Origin: Planctomycetota bacterium
GTDB lineage: Bacteria > Planctomycetota > Planctomycetia > Gemmatales > Gemmataceae
Reading direction: 5' to 3'
DNA length: 64,000 bases
NCBI GenBank assembly: GCA_016191165.1
Contig: JACPPF010000132.1
Coordinates: forward strand, 42,132 to 106,131
In this document: one piece after another, positions 16,141 to 24,657 of the stretch
Position numbering within the stretch: position 1 is the stretch's first letter
How the letters are laid out: each line of letters starts with the position of its first letter
The notes under the pieces: generated by a model
The model's input: only the letters and a program-made list of their open reading frames with translations
Told to the model about the DNA's origin: nothing
Databases searched by the model: none
Made by a program: the position numbers and the translations under genes

Positions 16141-16926
16141 ATGACCAACGATATCAAGCTAATCCGCGAGCCCGCCGTCTACGTCATGGGCCGGCAGACG
16201 GTCAACGACGCCGAGATCGACCGCTTCCTCACCGACCATGGCGTCAGTTGGCAGACCGACACCGAAGTTGCCGGCGAGCATCTCGTTGAAACCGCGGGCC
16301 GCATCTGCTACATGAGTTTCGCCAAGCCCCGGCCGGGTGGTAACCACGCTTACCTCGGCCATATCCTGGAAGTCGGGCACGGGTCGGTTCTAGAGCACGC
16401 CGTGTGGAATTTCCTCTTTACCGGCGTGTCGCGCTCGTTGACGCATGAATTGATTCGACATCGGGCCGGTTTCGGGTATAGTCAATTGAGTCAACGCTAT
16501 GTCGATGAGTCGATCGCCGAGTACGTCGAACCCGATTGCATCGCGGACGATCCCGAATTGCACCAGCTTTGGCTCGACACGGTGGCCCAAACCCATCAGG
16601 CCTACGTGAAGCTGACTGAACGGCTTCTCAAGCTCTTCGAGAGTGAGCCAGACAGGACGCTGCGCCGCAAGCTCGCCCGCCAGGCGGCGCGCAGCGTGCT
16701 CCCCAACGCGACCGAGACCAAGATTTTTGTCACCGCCAATGCCCGCGCCCTTCGGCATTTCATCGAGCTGCGCGGGAACCGCCATGCGGAGACGGAAATC
16801 CGCAAACTCGCCATTGCCGTCTTGCGTGTCGTGCAGGCCGAGGCGCCCAACCTGTTTGGCGATTATCAACTCGTTTCGCTTCCGGATGGGACGTTTGAAG
16901 CGACGACGCCACACCGCAAAGTTTAG
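16141..16926 (+). CDS. thyX: Flavin-dependent thymidylate synthase
   Basis: 261 residues. The ThyX motif is visible as RHRAGFGYSQLSQRY at about residues 106-120. Upstream EVGHGSVLEHAVWNF supplies the conserved histidine/serine segment, and NATETKIFVTANARAL with RGNRHAETEIR supplies the C-terminal dUMP/FAD contacts. It makes dTMP from dUMP using FAD, NADPH and methylene-tetrahydrofolate. The spacing between RHR and the conserved serine is eight residues, one more than the textbook RHRX7S. It is followed 20 bases later by rho. Confidence 0.95.
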   Translation: MTNDIKLIREPAVYVMGRQTVNDAEIDRFLTDHGVSWQTDTEVAGEHLVETAGRICYMSFAKPRPGGNHAYLGHILEVGHGSVLEHAVWNFLFTGVSRSLTHELIRHRAGFGYSQLSQRYVDESIAEYVEPDCIADDPELHQLWLDTVAQTHQAYVKLTERLLKLFESEPDRTLRRKLARQAARSVLPNATETKIFVTANARALRHFIELRGNRHAETEIRKLAIAVLRVVQAEAPNLFGDYQLVSLPDGTFEATTPHRKV

Positions 16927-16946
16927 CCGCTAGACCCTGGAACATC

Positions 16947-18050
16947 ATGCACCAAGGCATCCTGGAACTGCACCCGAAGGGTTACGGATTTCTGCGCAAT
17001 GCCGCGAAGAACTACCTCGCGCAGCAGGCCGATCCCTTCGTTGAACAACGAATGATCCAGCGCTTCAAGCTGCGCAAGGGAATGTTGATCGCCGGCGCCA
17101 CGGAACCGAACCCGCGCGGTAGCGGGCCCAGATTGAAGAATGTCGAGACCATCGAAGGCCTGCCCCCCGACAAATACCCCCAGCGTAATTTCGACGAACT
17201 AACCCCCATCGATCCGCATGAGCGCATCCGCATGGAGTTCGGGAAGGAACCCCTGACCACCCGGGTCATGGACCTGTTGACACCGATCGGCAAAGGCCAG
17301 CGTGGCTTGATCGTCGCGCCGCCCCGCACGGGCAAGACCGTGCTTCTGCAACATCTCGCCCAGGCGGTCGCGAAGAACCATCCCGAAATGACGATCATCA
17401 TGCTGCTCATCGATGAACGACCCGAGGAGGTCACCGAGATGCGCCGCACCGTCCACGGCGACGTCATCGCCAGCAGTTCCGACCGCGACAGCAGCGAGCA
17501 CGCGCGCCTGGCCGAGCTGGTCATGGAACGCGCCAAACGCCTCGTCGAATGCGGCAAAGACGTTTTCGTCCTCCTCGACAGCTTGACCCGGCTGGCCCGT
17601 GCCTACAACAAAAACGTCTCCGGCGGCGGACGCACCATGTCCGGCGGCGTCGATGTTCGCGCCATGGAAATCCCCAAGCGCATCTTCGGCACCGCCCGCG
17701 TTTTCGAGGAAGGCGGATCGCTCACGGTCATGGGCACGGCACTTATCGAAACGAATTCGCGCATGGACGATGTGATCTTTCAAGAATTCAAGGGTACCGG
17801 GAACATGGAGCTCGTTTTGGACCGCAAGCTCGCCGACCGGCGCATCTTCCCCGCCATCGACATCGCCCAGTCCGGCACCCGCAAGGAAGAACGGTTGTTT
17901 ACGGCCGAGGAGTTGCCCCAGGTGACGCTATTGCGCCGCAGCCTGATGGAGTTAAACCCCCAGCAAGCGATGGAGTCGCTCGTCCAGCAACTGGCGAAAT
18001 ACCCCAACAACGCGGCCTTTTTGGCAAAAGTGAACACGTTTGTGAGGTAA
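16947..18050 (+). CDS. rho: Transcription termination factor Rho (short form)
   Basis: 367 residues against about 420 for Escherichia coli Rho. The RNA-binding cold-shock-like domain starts almost at once (GILELHPKGYGFLRNAAKNY). The ATPase domain has Walker A PPRTGKT (about 125-131), the Walker B region FVLLDSLTRLARAYN, the Q/R-loop region and the typical C-terminal LLRRSLMELNPQQAMESL. The helical Rho_N domain is absent, giving a compact Rho. It is a homohexameric RNA helicase that ends transcription. The short gap after thyX suggests co-transcription. Confidence 0.96.
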   Translation: MHQGILELHPKGYGFLRNAAKNYLAQQADPFVEQRMIQRFKLRKGMLIAGATEPNPRGSGPRLKNVETIEGLPPDKYPQRNFDELTPIDPHERIRMEFGKEPLTTRVMDLLTPIGKGQRGLIVAPPRTGKTVLLQHLAQAVAKNHPEMTIIMLLIDERPEEVTEMRRTVHGDVIASSSDRDSSEHARLAELVMERAKRLVECGKDVFVLLDSLTRLARAYNKNVSGGGRTMSGGVDVRAMEIPKRIFGTARVFEEGGSLTVMGTALIETNSRMDDVIFQEFKGTGNMELVLDRKLADRRIFPAIDIAQSGTRKEERLFTAEELPQVTLLRRSLMELNPQQAMESLVQQLAKYPNNAAFLAKVNTFVR

Positions 18051-18110
18051 TCCACGCCGCGCGTGGCTTGGCGCTCGCGCCAAAGCCCAACGCATTTCGG
18101 AGAGTTGACC

Positions 18111-18557
18111 ATGCAACGCACCCTCATCCTGCTCAAACCCGATAGTGTCCAGCGCCGCCTGGTCGGCACGTTGATTCACCGCTTCGAGCAGAAGGGCCTG
18201 CGGCTGGTGGGCATGAAGCTGGTCCAGGCCAGTCGAGAGCTTGCCGAGCAACATTACGCGGTGCATAAGGGAAAACCCTTTTACGAATCGCTTCTTAGCT
18301 TCCTGACCAGCGGGCCGACGGTGGCGCTGGTCTGGGAGGGCCGCGAGGCCGTCGCCGTCGCCCGGGGCTTGATGGGCGCGACCGACGGGACCAAGGCGCC
18401 TCCCGCGACGATCCGCGGTGACTTCGCGCTGAGCGTGCAGAACAACCTCGTCCACGGCAGTGACAGCGTCGAAAACGCTACTACGGAAATTAACCTATGG
18501 TTTTCCGCGGCGGAATTGGTCAGCTGGCAGCCCGCCGACGCGAACTGGGTCGGTTGA
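18111..18557 (+). CDS. ndk: Nucleoside diphosphate kinase
   Basis: 148 residues, normal length. MQRTLILLKPDSVQR opens the fold; the active-site histidine is in NLVHGSDS and the nucleotide-binding arginine in the ATIRGDFA region. It equilibrates nucleoside di- and triphosphates through a phosphohistidine. ATG 18111 is preceded by CGGAGAG. It sits 60 bases after rho; thyX-rho-ndk together mix dTTP supply with termination. Confidence 0.96.
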   Translation: MQRTLILLKPDSVQRRLVGTLIHRFEQKGLRLVGMKLVQASRELAEQHYAVHKGKPFYESLLSFLTSGPTVALVWEGREAVAVARGLMGATDGTKAPPATIRGDFALSVQNNLVHGSDSVENATTEINLWFSAAELVSWQPADANWVG

Positions 18558-18617
18558 TCCGCGCGGCGCTGTCCAGCTGCAAACAGCCAAAAAACCACGA
18601 TTTTTTCAACATAATGA

Positions 18618-18646
18618 TTGACATCCGGGGCCACACCACCTAAAAC
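18618..18646 (+). promoter_or_regulatory. Candidate promoter for the HU-like gene
   Basis: A consensus TTGACA (18618-18623), a 17-base spacer and TAAAAC (18641-18646) lie about 65 bases before the HU-like start. Confidence 0.5.
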
Positions 18647-18711
18647 TTGAACCACACGATCCCCGTTCTCAAAAAGACGTAACCTCATCAACCGTGTAGC
18701 AAGGAGCATCC

Positions 18712-19029
18712 ATGAGTGACAAGCCGAAGGCACCCACGAAGACCGAAGTGTACGCATCGCTGGCTGGCGCGACCGGCCTGACCAAGAAGCAGATTGGCGC
18801 CGTGATGGACGCGCTGACCGACTGCATCAAGACGCAGATGGGCAAGAAAGGGCCAGGCCTGTTTCAACTGCCCGGGCTTCTGAAGATCAAACGCCACAAG
18901 AAACCGCCGCAACCGGCACGAATGGGCCGCAACCCACGCACCGGCGAACCGATGCAGTACGCCGCCAAGCCCGCCCGTACGGTCGTCAAGGTGCTGGCGT
19001 TGAAGAGCCTCAAGGAAATGGTGAAGTAA
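18712..19029 (+). CDS. HU-family DNA-binding protein
   Basis: 105 residues. The N-terminal helical part (TKTEVYASLAGATGLTKKQI) matches HU, and the DNA-binding arm carries the family motif GRNPRTGEPM followed by a lysine-rich C terminus. HU proteins bend and compact DNA as dimers. The loop KRHKKPPQPARM before the arm is more basic and proline-rich than in classical HU, as is common in planctomycete variants. AGCAAGGAG precedes the ATG. Confidence 0.88.
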   Translation: MSDKPKAPTKTEVYASLAGATGLTKKQIGAVMDALTDCIKTQMGKKGPGLFQLPGLLKIKRHKKPPQPARMGRNPRTGEPMQYAAKPARTVVKVLALKSLKEMVK

Positions 19030-19062
19030 CCCACTGACCACGGCCCGTCGTCATGCCGTTCA

Positions 19063-19094
19063 AACCCCTGGATCGCCATCCCGATCCGGGGGTT
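19063..19094 (+). terminator. Hairpin after the HU-like gene
   Basis: Arms 19063-19075 and 19082-19094 pair over 13 positions with one T-G pair around a 6-base loop. The following GTTCCGTC is only weakly U-rich, so this may be a Rho-type or weak intrinsic terminator. Confidence 0.45.
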
Positions 19095-19169
19095 GTTCCG
19101 TCTCGCCTTCATTTTCCGGCCTCCGCCCTGCTTGTCGATCCTCTCCCTTTTTCTGAAAGGCTCACGATC

Positions 19170-20063
19170 ATGTGGAAAAAAAACCGATGGGCGCTGGCGT
19201 TGGCCGTCCTCATCAGCTGCGTGTCCGCCGCCAGCGCGGGCGATAAAAAAATCCGCGTCGTCATCATCGATGGCTGGAACAATCACCAGTGGCCTTTGAC
19301 CACGCCCATCATGAAAAAGGCGCTCGAAGCCTCTGGCCGATTCACGGTCGATATCTCGACCTCGCCGAAGCGAAACCAAACCAATCTCATTCCGCCCGAC
19401 TGGAAGTCAGGCCCCTTTCCACCGGACCTGACCAAGTATGACGTGGTCTTGAGCAACTACAACGGCCCCAGCTGGCCCAAGGAACTCAACGAGTCGCTGG
19501 ACTCGCGGCTGAAGGATGGCAAGATCGCCCTGGTCATCGTCCATGCCGCCAACAACTCGTTTGGCGGCTGGAGCGATTTTCGCCGCATGATCGGCATGGG
19601 CTGGTACGGCGCCGGCACCGGCGATCGCCTCCTGCTTGACGATCAGGGCAAACGCGTCATCATCCCCAAAGGCAAAGGCCAGGGCCCCGGCCACCGCTAC
19701 ACCGGCAAGTTCACCGTCACCATTCGTGACCCCAAGCACCCCATCACCAAGGGCATGCCGTCCGATTGGCTGCACAATGACGATGAACTCTACGACAACA
19801 TGCGTGGCCCCATCGAAGATGTTCACCTGTTGGCGACCGCCTACTCCAAGGGAACGAAAGTCCATGAGCCGATGATCTGGACGGTAAGCTACCGCAAAGG
19901 GCGCGTGTTCCACACGCCAATGGGTCATGCCGTGAACGCGATGCGCTGCGTTGGCTTCCAGGCAACCTTGAACCGCGGAACCGAATGGGCCGCGACGGGG
20001 AACGTGACGCTGGCGCTGCCGGATAATTTCCCGACGGAGAATAGGGTTAGCGTTGTGAAGTGA
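19170..20063 (+). CDS. ThuA domain protein, exported
   Basis: 297 residues from ATG 19170, which has GAAAGG 9 bases upstream and opens a signal peptide (about 1-24). The ThuA-like glutamine-amidotransferase fold shows as KIRVVIIDGWNNHQW, YDVVLSNYNG, the strand LVIVHAANNSFGGW and the C-terminal GRVFHTPMGH. ThuA proteins are linked to sugar metabolism (trehalose or disaccharide use in rhizobia); in planctomycetes many are secreted and of unknown substrate. A 117-base in-frame extension upstream covers the HU terminator and is not used. Confidence 0.88.
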   Translation: MWKKNRWALALAVLISCVSAASAGDKKIRVVIIDGWNNHQWPLTTPIMKKALEASGRFTVDISTSPKRNQTNLIPPDWKSGPFPPDLTKYDVVLSNYNGPSWPKELNESLDSRLKDGKIALVIVHAANNSFGGWSDFRRMIGMGWYGAGTGDRLLLDDQGKRVIIPKGKGQGPGHRYTGKFTVTIRDPKHPITKGMPSDWLHNDDELYDNMRGPIEDVHLLATAYSKGTKVHEPMIWTVSYRKGRVFHTPMGHAVNAMRCVGFQATLNRGTEWAATGNVTLALPDNFPTENRVSVVK

Positions 20064-20072
20064 AAGTGCTTG

Positions 20073-20110
20073 CGTTTAGCGCTCGCATGGCGCCATGCGG
20101 GCGCTAAACG
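20073..20110. repeat. Palindrome between convergent ThuA and DUF1501 genes
   Basis: A nearly perfect 38-bp palindrome with CGTTTAGCGC at the left and GCGCTAAACG at the right end; it can form a hairpin on either transcript and probably serves as a bidirectional terminator. Same border as the repeats at 24482 and 34853. Confidence 0.8.
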
Positions 20111-20121
20111 AATTCCGGAAA

Positions 20122-21516
20122 TCAGGACAACTCGTCAATCGCGCTGCCGCTGGGTAAAACGGGGTGCGGCCGGCCTGATCCATCGGTGTAATTGACGTTC
20201 ACATCGACGCCGAGGTGGCGATACAGCGTTGCCAGCACGTCCTGGGGTGTCTTGGCATTGGCGAGCGGGAATGCGCCGCGCGAATCGGACGAACCGACCA
20301 CGCGCCCGCCCTGCACCGCGCCGCCTGCCAAAGCCGCGCTGAAAACATTGGGATAGTGATCGCGTCCCGCATTATTGTTGACGCGCGGTGTGCGGCCAAA
20401 TTCGCCCCAGGCAACCACCAGCGTCGATTCGAGCAGGCCGCGCTGCTCCAGATCCTCGATCAGGGCCGAGTAGGCTTGATCGAAGCGTGGCAAGAAGCCT
20501 CGCCGCAGCGAATCGAAGCCCAGGACGTGCGTATCCCACCAGCGCAAATCGACCGTGACAATCCGCACGCCCGCTTCCACCAGACGTCGCGCCAGGAGAA
20601 TGCGCTGGCTCCACGCCGGCGCTCCGCACCGATCCGCTGCCCCAGGATCGAAACGCGGCATGAAGCCGTAACGATTGCGAACCGACGCCGGCTCGCTATC
20701 AATGTCAAACGCATCGCGGGCGGCATTCGAGGTGAGGATGTCCCAGGCTTGACGGGTGTAGCGATCCAGCGCGCCCATTTGCCCTGACGCATCAATGTCC
20801 CGACGAATGTTATCGAAGGAACGAAGAAGGTTACGACGATCGCCGACTTGTTCGACCGTCACCCCCGTCGGCAGGGAAAAATTGGGCAGGCGAAACGGCC
20901 CCGGGTTCGCGGGGTCGGCCTGGGTCTCGAACGGCTTGTACGCCACGCCCAGATATCCCGAACTGGCGCCGGGCAGGAGCCGCGGGATCATCACGTAGGC
21001 CGGCAACTGCGGCGAAAGGTGCCCGAGTTGTCTCGCGACGATGGAGCCGCAACTGGGGTAAATGTTCTCATCCGGATTCGGCCCTGACGGATAGCCCGTG
21101 AAGCAAATCTGGTCGCCCGACGAATGCCCGGCATCGTGGTGGTGCAGGCTGCGAATGATGGACCACTTGTCCATGATGCGAGCACATTGCGGTAGCATAT
21201 CGGAGAGCAAGATGCCCGGGACGTTGGTATTCATGACGCCGAACTCGCCGCGGTATTCCTCGGGCGCGTTGGGCTTGGGATCCCACATGTCGATATGGCT
21301 GGGGCCGCCGCGCATCCAGAGGACAATCACGGAGGGCCGACGAGTCGCTGACCTGCCCGCTCCCGCTGGAGCGGGAGAAGGTGGGCTGGTCGCCTCGGCC
21401 TTCAGCAGCTGCGAAAGCGAAAGACCCGCTGAGCCAAGGATGCCGGCTTTCACGAAGCTGCGGCGATCCAGGCGCATGGTCGAGTGGAGATCAGCACAAC
21501 CGATTTTTGAGGGCAT
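20122..21516 (-). CDS. DUF1501 protein with Tat-like signal
   Basis: 464 residues; a start at the ATG at 21477 (MRLDRRSF) would put the twin-arginine-like signal at the N terminus and is a strong alternative. The DUF1501 sulfatase-like fold is visible: VIVLWMRGGPSHIDMWDPKP, the SLHHHDAGHSSG histidine cluster, RIVTVDLRWWDTH, and VVAWGEFGRTPRVN. In planctomycetes this family is often encoded beside DUF1549/DUF1553 genes; no activity is proven. A short hairpin-coded insert (PPSPAPAGAGRSATR) separates the signal from the domain. Confidence 0.9.
   Translation of the reverse strand: MPSKIGCADLHSTMRLDRRSFVKAGILGSAGLSLSQLLKAEATSPPSPAPAGAGRSATRRPSVIVLWMRGGPSHIDMWDPKPNAPEEYRGEFGVMNTNVPGILLSDMLPQCARIMDKWSIIRSLHHHDAGHSSGDQICFTGYPSGPNPDENIYPSCGSIVARQLGHLSPQLPAYVMIPRLLPGASSGYLGVAYKPFETQADPANPGPFRLPNFSLPTGVTVEQVGDRRNLLRSFDNIRRDIDASGQMGALDRYTRQAWDILTSNAARDAFDIDSEPASVRNRYGFMPRFDPGAADRCGAPAWSQRILLARRLVEAGVRIVTVDLRWWDTHVLGFDSLRRGFLPRFDQAYSALIEDLEQRGLLESTLVVAWGEFGRTPRVNNNAGRDHYPNVFSAALAGGAVQGGRVVGSSDSRGAFPLANAKTPQDVLATLYRHLGVDVNVNYTDGSGRPHPVLPSGSAIDELS
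21360..21377. repeat. Small hairpin within the DUF1501 coding region
   Basis: CTCCCGCT and AGCGGGAG flank GG. On the minus strand it encodes part of the proline/alanine linker just after the signal peptide, a tolerant site. Confidence 0.55.
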
Positions 21517-21634
21517 GGCAGGAGTCTCAAAAGGCGGGGGGGTGGGAACAAGCCAATTCTACTTGAATAATCGGCCGGGGGAAAGGCAAAAAAGGAACAA
21601 TTCCGGTGATCCGGCGCCTGGCTCCAAGCACCGT

Positions 21635-21686
21635 CCCCGGTGCGAGCCGGGGGTGAGGCCTCTTCACCCCCCGGCTCGCGCCGGGG
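21635..21686. repeat. Inverted repeat upstream of DUF1501 gene
   Basis: CCCCGGTGCGAGCCGGGGG and CCCCCGGCTCGCGCCGGGG with flanking GTGA/TCAC make a long, almost perfect hairpin. It lies between the divergent stretch of the DUF1501 start and the methyltransferase stop. Confidence 0.75.
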
Positions 21687-21730
21687 GCTGGTGATCTTTC
21701 TTGACCCCAAAATATGCTGTTGACAAGGCG

Positions 21731-22468
21731 CTAGCGCGGATTACGCCGAAACACAACCTCACCCGTCGGATCAGCGAACCAGCTCCTGTAGTGGCCCAGA
21801 CAAAGAAAATGCGCCGCGGCCATCAGCGACTTCAGGACCGGAGCGGCCAGCGTCGGCCCCACGTCGAGCATGGCAACGCCGTCGGGCGTCAGCACGCGAG
21901 CAATCTCCGCCAGGACCGGCGCAAACGTCTCCGGCTCCAGGTGATGCCCGATCACGCCGCTGGCGTTGATCAAATCCACCGAGGCGCCCGGCACCAGGTC
22001 GCCGCCGAATTGTCGAAACGGTTCGGTGACCCCCTGGCAGACGAAGTCAACCGCCACTGCGTCACCGTCGCGATGGCGGTAGGCGCGCCGGTTGGCGAAC
22101 GTGAGCATTGGCTCGGCGATTTCGTACCCGGTGATGCGCGATCCGGCCGGGCAGTAGTGGGCGAGCACGCACGTTGAACTCCCGGTGCCGCAGCCGAGGT
22201 CGAGTACGCGCAGCGGTTCATCGGGGACATGGCCGCTGAGAGCGCGTGGAATGGTGCGCCAGTTGGCCCAGTCCTGGGGGCCGTTGATGGCGTCAAACTC
22301 GTCTTGAGACATGGCGGCGTAAGCGGCAGCGACCTTGTCGGGGGTGGTGGCGCGAAACCGGATGCCGCGCCGCGCCAGCGCCCGTTCGACGCGCCACTGC
22401 CGCCAGCAAACCCCCAGAATCCCGCCGGGGCCGGCGGCGCGAATTTCGTTTTCGGAAATGAAAAGCAT
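21731..22468 (-). CDS. Class I SAM-dependent methyltransferase
   Basis: 245 residues from ATG 22468. The SAM-binding motif I is LRVLDLGCGTGSSTCVLA, motif II is ITGYEIAEPML, and motif post-I/IV is VDLINASGVIGHHL followed by the EIARVLTPDGVAMLDVG strand. The N-terminal 75 residues are helical and not typical, perhaps a substrate cap. The acceptor molecule is unknown. An in-frame extension to 22534 runs through an intergenic repeat and is probably not translated. Confidence 0.85.
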   Translation of the reverse strand: MLFISENEIRAAGPGGILGVCWRQWRVERALARRGIRFRATTPDKVAAAYAAMSQDEFDAINGPQDWANWRTIPRALSGHVPDEPLRVLDLGCGTGSSTCVLAHYCPAGSRITGYEIAEPMLTFANRRAYRHRDGDAVAVDFVCQGVTEPFRQFGGDLVPGASVDLINASGVIGHHLEPETFAPVLAEIARVLTPDGVAMLDVGPTLAAPVLKSLMAAAHFLCLGHYRSWFADPTGEVVFRRNPR

Positions 22469-22469
22469 G

Positions 22470-22531
22470 TTTAGCCGCTCGCCTGTGGCGAGCGGGCACC
22501 GGAAATCTCCCGCTCGCCCAGGGCGAGCGGC
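22470..22531. repeat. Inverted repeat between methyltransferase and DUF1571 genes
   Basis: TTAGCCGCTCGCC...GGCGAGCGG plus a second CCGCTCGCCC/GGGCGAGCGG unit form a compound hairpin of the TTTAGC-bordered family. Confidence 0.75.
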
Positions 22532-22542
22532 CAAGCAGGCGG

Positions 22543-23358
22543 TTACTTGTTGAACTCCGCGTCCTTCAACCCCCTGTTGAACTCCAGGTTATAGTAGCTG
22601 AAGGCTTCGATCAAGTCTCCGCCGCGGGCGCCGCCTTCGCGGGGCCAGTCGTAGTTTTCCAGGCGGATGGGGAACTTCGAGTTTTTCTCCAGGAAGATCA
22701 CGCTGCGGTAGCAATAGCACTGCGGCGTGCGCTCCTTGGCGGTCACTTCAATGCGGATGCAGTCCCGGCCATTGAACTTCGTTTCGCTCAGCGCGGCCTT
22801 GCTCTTGCCGACGCGGCGCGCGAGGTCCCAGTGGCGGATGTTTTGCTCGATCATGTTGCCGATGCCGGCTTCGAGGATGTTGTGGTTGCTGTGCTGAAGA
22901 ACGCGCGGGTCGTTGGGGTCGATGGAAATGAAGCCGATGAGCTTGCCGCCGATGACGTTGCTTTTGACGCGCATCTTGTTGTTGTTCTTGCCGAGGATGA
23001 AGGCAACTTCCTGGCCGGCAGATTTCTTGGGAGCGAGCCAGCGCATGTGGACGCTGAACGGCTCCGTCTTCATCTTGAACTGCATGACGTTCTGCTCTTC
23101 GAGCTTGCCGCGCACGCGTTCCTGCGACACCAGGGTGCAGGCGTAATCCTTGACGGCGGTGAAATTGCGCCGGGCCTCGTGCAGGTGGGCCAACGCCTCG
23201 TCAAGCGCGGCTCGTTCCGTGTTGGCGGCCGGGATGACTTTGCCCTTGCCCTGACCGTGCGCGGTCTGGGCAACCCCGTTGCCAAACAACAGGCTGCCAA
23301 CCATGAAAATGGGAATGATGGTTTGCGAGAACAACCAGACGCCACCGTGCGATTTCAT
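22543..23358 (-). CDS. DUF1571 exported protein
   Basis: 271 residues with an N-terminal signal or membrane anchor (about 8-30). The DUF1571 core is visible as VKDYACTLVSQERVRGKL, FSVHMRWLAPKKSAGQEV, then DCIRIEVT and FPIRLENYDWPREGG. The fold resembles LolA/LolB-type beta-barrels that carry lipids, but that role is inferred for the family. GGAGGGATTC precedes the ATG. Transcribed upstream of, and in the same direction as, the methyltransferase. Confidence 0.82.
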   Translation of the reverse strand: MKSHGGVWLFSQTIIPIFMVGSLLFGNGVAQTAHGQGKGKVIPAANTERAALDEALAHLHEARRNFTAVKDYACTLVSQERVRGKLEEQNVMQFKMKTEPFSVHMRWLAPKKSAGQEVAFILGKNNNKMRVKSNVIGGKLIGFISIDPNDPRVLQHSNHNILEAGIGNMIEQNIRHWDLARRVGKSKAALSETKFNGRDCIRIEVTAKERTPQCYCYRSVIFLEKNSKFPIRLENYDWPREGGARGGDLIEAFSYYNLEFNRGLKDAEFNK

Positions 23359-23790
23359 GAATCCCTCCTGGATCGATCTGGGCCACGGGTCTCCTTACAT
23401 CCATCGTCCATAGCGTTAATTTTCCTGCAAAACCAGATGGATTTCACAGGTTGCAATTTCAGGCCCCCAAGGCTCGACAGCGACGTCCGCGCGAAGCCCA
23501 ATCTGGCGGCCTGGGGGCTCATGTGAGAAGTCCCCTGCTCTCCACAAGTCCTTTTTTAGAAATCGATTGCGTCATTTTTTTGAGGGACTTCTCACGGGCG
23601 CTGGGGGGTATCTCAACGCGCCTTGACAACGAGAGATCACCTGATCTCCCCGGCCTTTAGAATTGCATGCCGCAACTAAACGGCAGGGCAAGCTTTGTCA
23701 ACGGCGTAAAGAGGGCAAGGGCGCGATCCGGGCGATCGGGTGGCAAGGTCGCGAAGGTCGTATAAAGGCAGAAGAGAGGAAACCTGAAAC
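23359..23790. other. Gene-free interval, 432 bases
   Basis: Divergent region between DUF1571 and the metallo-hydrolase. It contains an inverted repeat GTGAGAAGTCCC (23523-23534) and GGGACTTCTCAC (23584-23595), separated by a T-rich stretch. No convincing open frame was found; promoters for both neighbours probably lie here. Confidence 0.6.
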
Positions 23791-24474
23791 ATGACCGCAC
23801 GCCTGCAAATCCAGACCATCGTCTCGCAACCGTTCGCGGAGAACACCTACATCGTCTGGCGCGACGATCGCCCGGACGCGCTGGTGATCGATCCGGGTCT
23901 GGAGCCTGATTTGATCCTGGCGTTCCTGGACGAGCGCGGGCTCGACGTTGCCGCCATTTTGAACACGCACGGCCATGCCGATCACATCGCGGGCAACGGA
24001 CCGCTGAAGGAACGATATCCCGACGCGCCGCTGATAATCGGCGCCAAGGAAACGGCGCTGCTCGCGGACGCGAACCTCAACATGAGTGCTCCGTTCGGGT
24101 TTCCGATTGTCAGCCCGCCCGCGGACCGAACGGTGAACGAGGGCGATATTCTTGACGTTGCCGGAATCCAGCTGGAGGTGTTCGAGATACCCGGGCACTC
24201 GCCGGGCCATGTCGTCTTCGTGGTTCACCCGCTCACCGGCAGCCCGTCCCCCACGGGTGGGCGAGGGGAGGTGGTGGTTTTCGGCGGCGATGTGCTTTTC
24301 CGCGGCAGCATCGGGTGCACCGATTTTCCTGGCGGAAGCTTCGACCGGCTCGCAAGCGGCATTCGCGGCAAGCTCTACGCGTTGCCGGACGATACGGTCG
24401 TCTACCCGGGCCACGGCCCGGCGACGAAGGTCGGTTTCGAGAAGGCGACCAATCCATTTGTGAAAGCGAATTGA
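23791..24474 (+). CDS. Metallo-beta-lactamase-fold hydrolase (glyoxalase II-like)
   Basis: 227 residues. The di-metal motif THGHADHIAG is at about residues 52-61, the bridging aspartate lies in GGDVLFRGSIG and the last histidine in YPGHGPATKVG. The G-C-T-D-F-P-G-G segment is typical of glyoxalase II-related MBL enzymes that hydrolyse thioesters. A 12- to 14-residue insert (SPSPTGGRGE) before the bridging aspartate is encoded by a short hairpin repeat. GAGAGGAAACC precedes the ATG. It lies 184 bases before nuoA but an intervening palindrome suggests a separate transcript. Confidence 0.88.
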   Translation: MTARLQIQTIVSQPFAENTYIVWRDDRPDALVIDPGLEPDLILAFLDERGLDVAAILNTHGHADHIAGNGPLKERYPDAPLIIGAKETALLADANLNMSAPFGFPIVSPPADRTVNEGDILDVAGIQLEVFEIPGHSPGHVVFVVHPLTGSPSPTGGRGEVVVFGGDVLFRGSIGCTDFPGGSFDRLASGIRGKLYALPDDTVVYPGHGPATKVGFEKATNPFVKAN

Positions 24475-24481
24475 TTTTCCC

Positions 24482-24557
24482 CGTTTAGCGCCCGCATTGC
24501 GCCATGCGACGTCAGGGTCCATGACGCAGCCGCGCGGCGCCGCGCGGGCGCTAAACG
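24482..24557. repeat. Inverted repeat upstream of the nuo operon
   Basis: CGTTTAGCGCCCGC (24482-24495) and GCGGGCGCTAAACG (24544-24557) are exact reverse complements; the interior contains further GC-rich hairpins. Likely terminator for the metallo-hydrolase. Confidence 0.8.
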
Positions 24558-24657
24558 AAGTCCCAAACGACGATGTGGTGAACTTGCCGCCCGCACGGAA
24601 TCGGCTATGATGCAAATAGGTTCGTGAAAAACTTCACAATGTCCCGTGAGGCCTGCG

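Noticed and set aside
18712..19029. Replication origin near the HU-like gene
   Set aside because: No dnaA, dnaN or gyr genes and no DnaA-box cluster were seen.
23523..23595. The GTGAGAAGTCCC inverted repeat as a terminator or riboswitch
   Set aside because: The arms are 12 bases apart by 49 T-rich bases, with no following U tract and no match to a known motif; left as an unassigned repeat.
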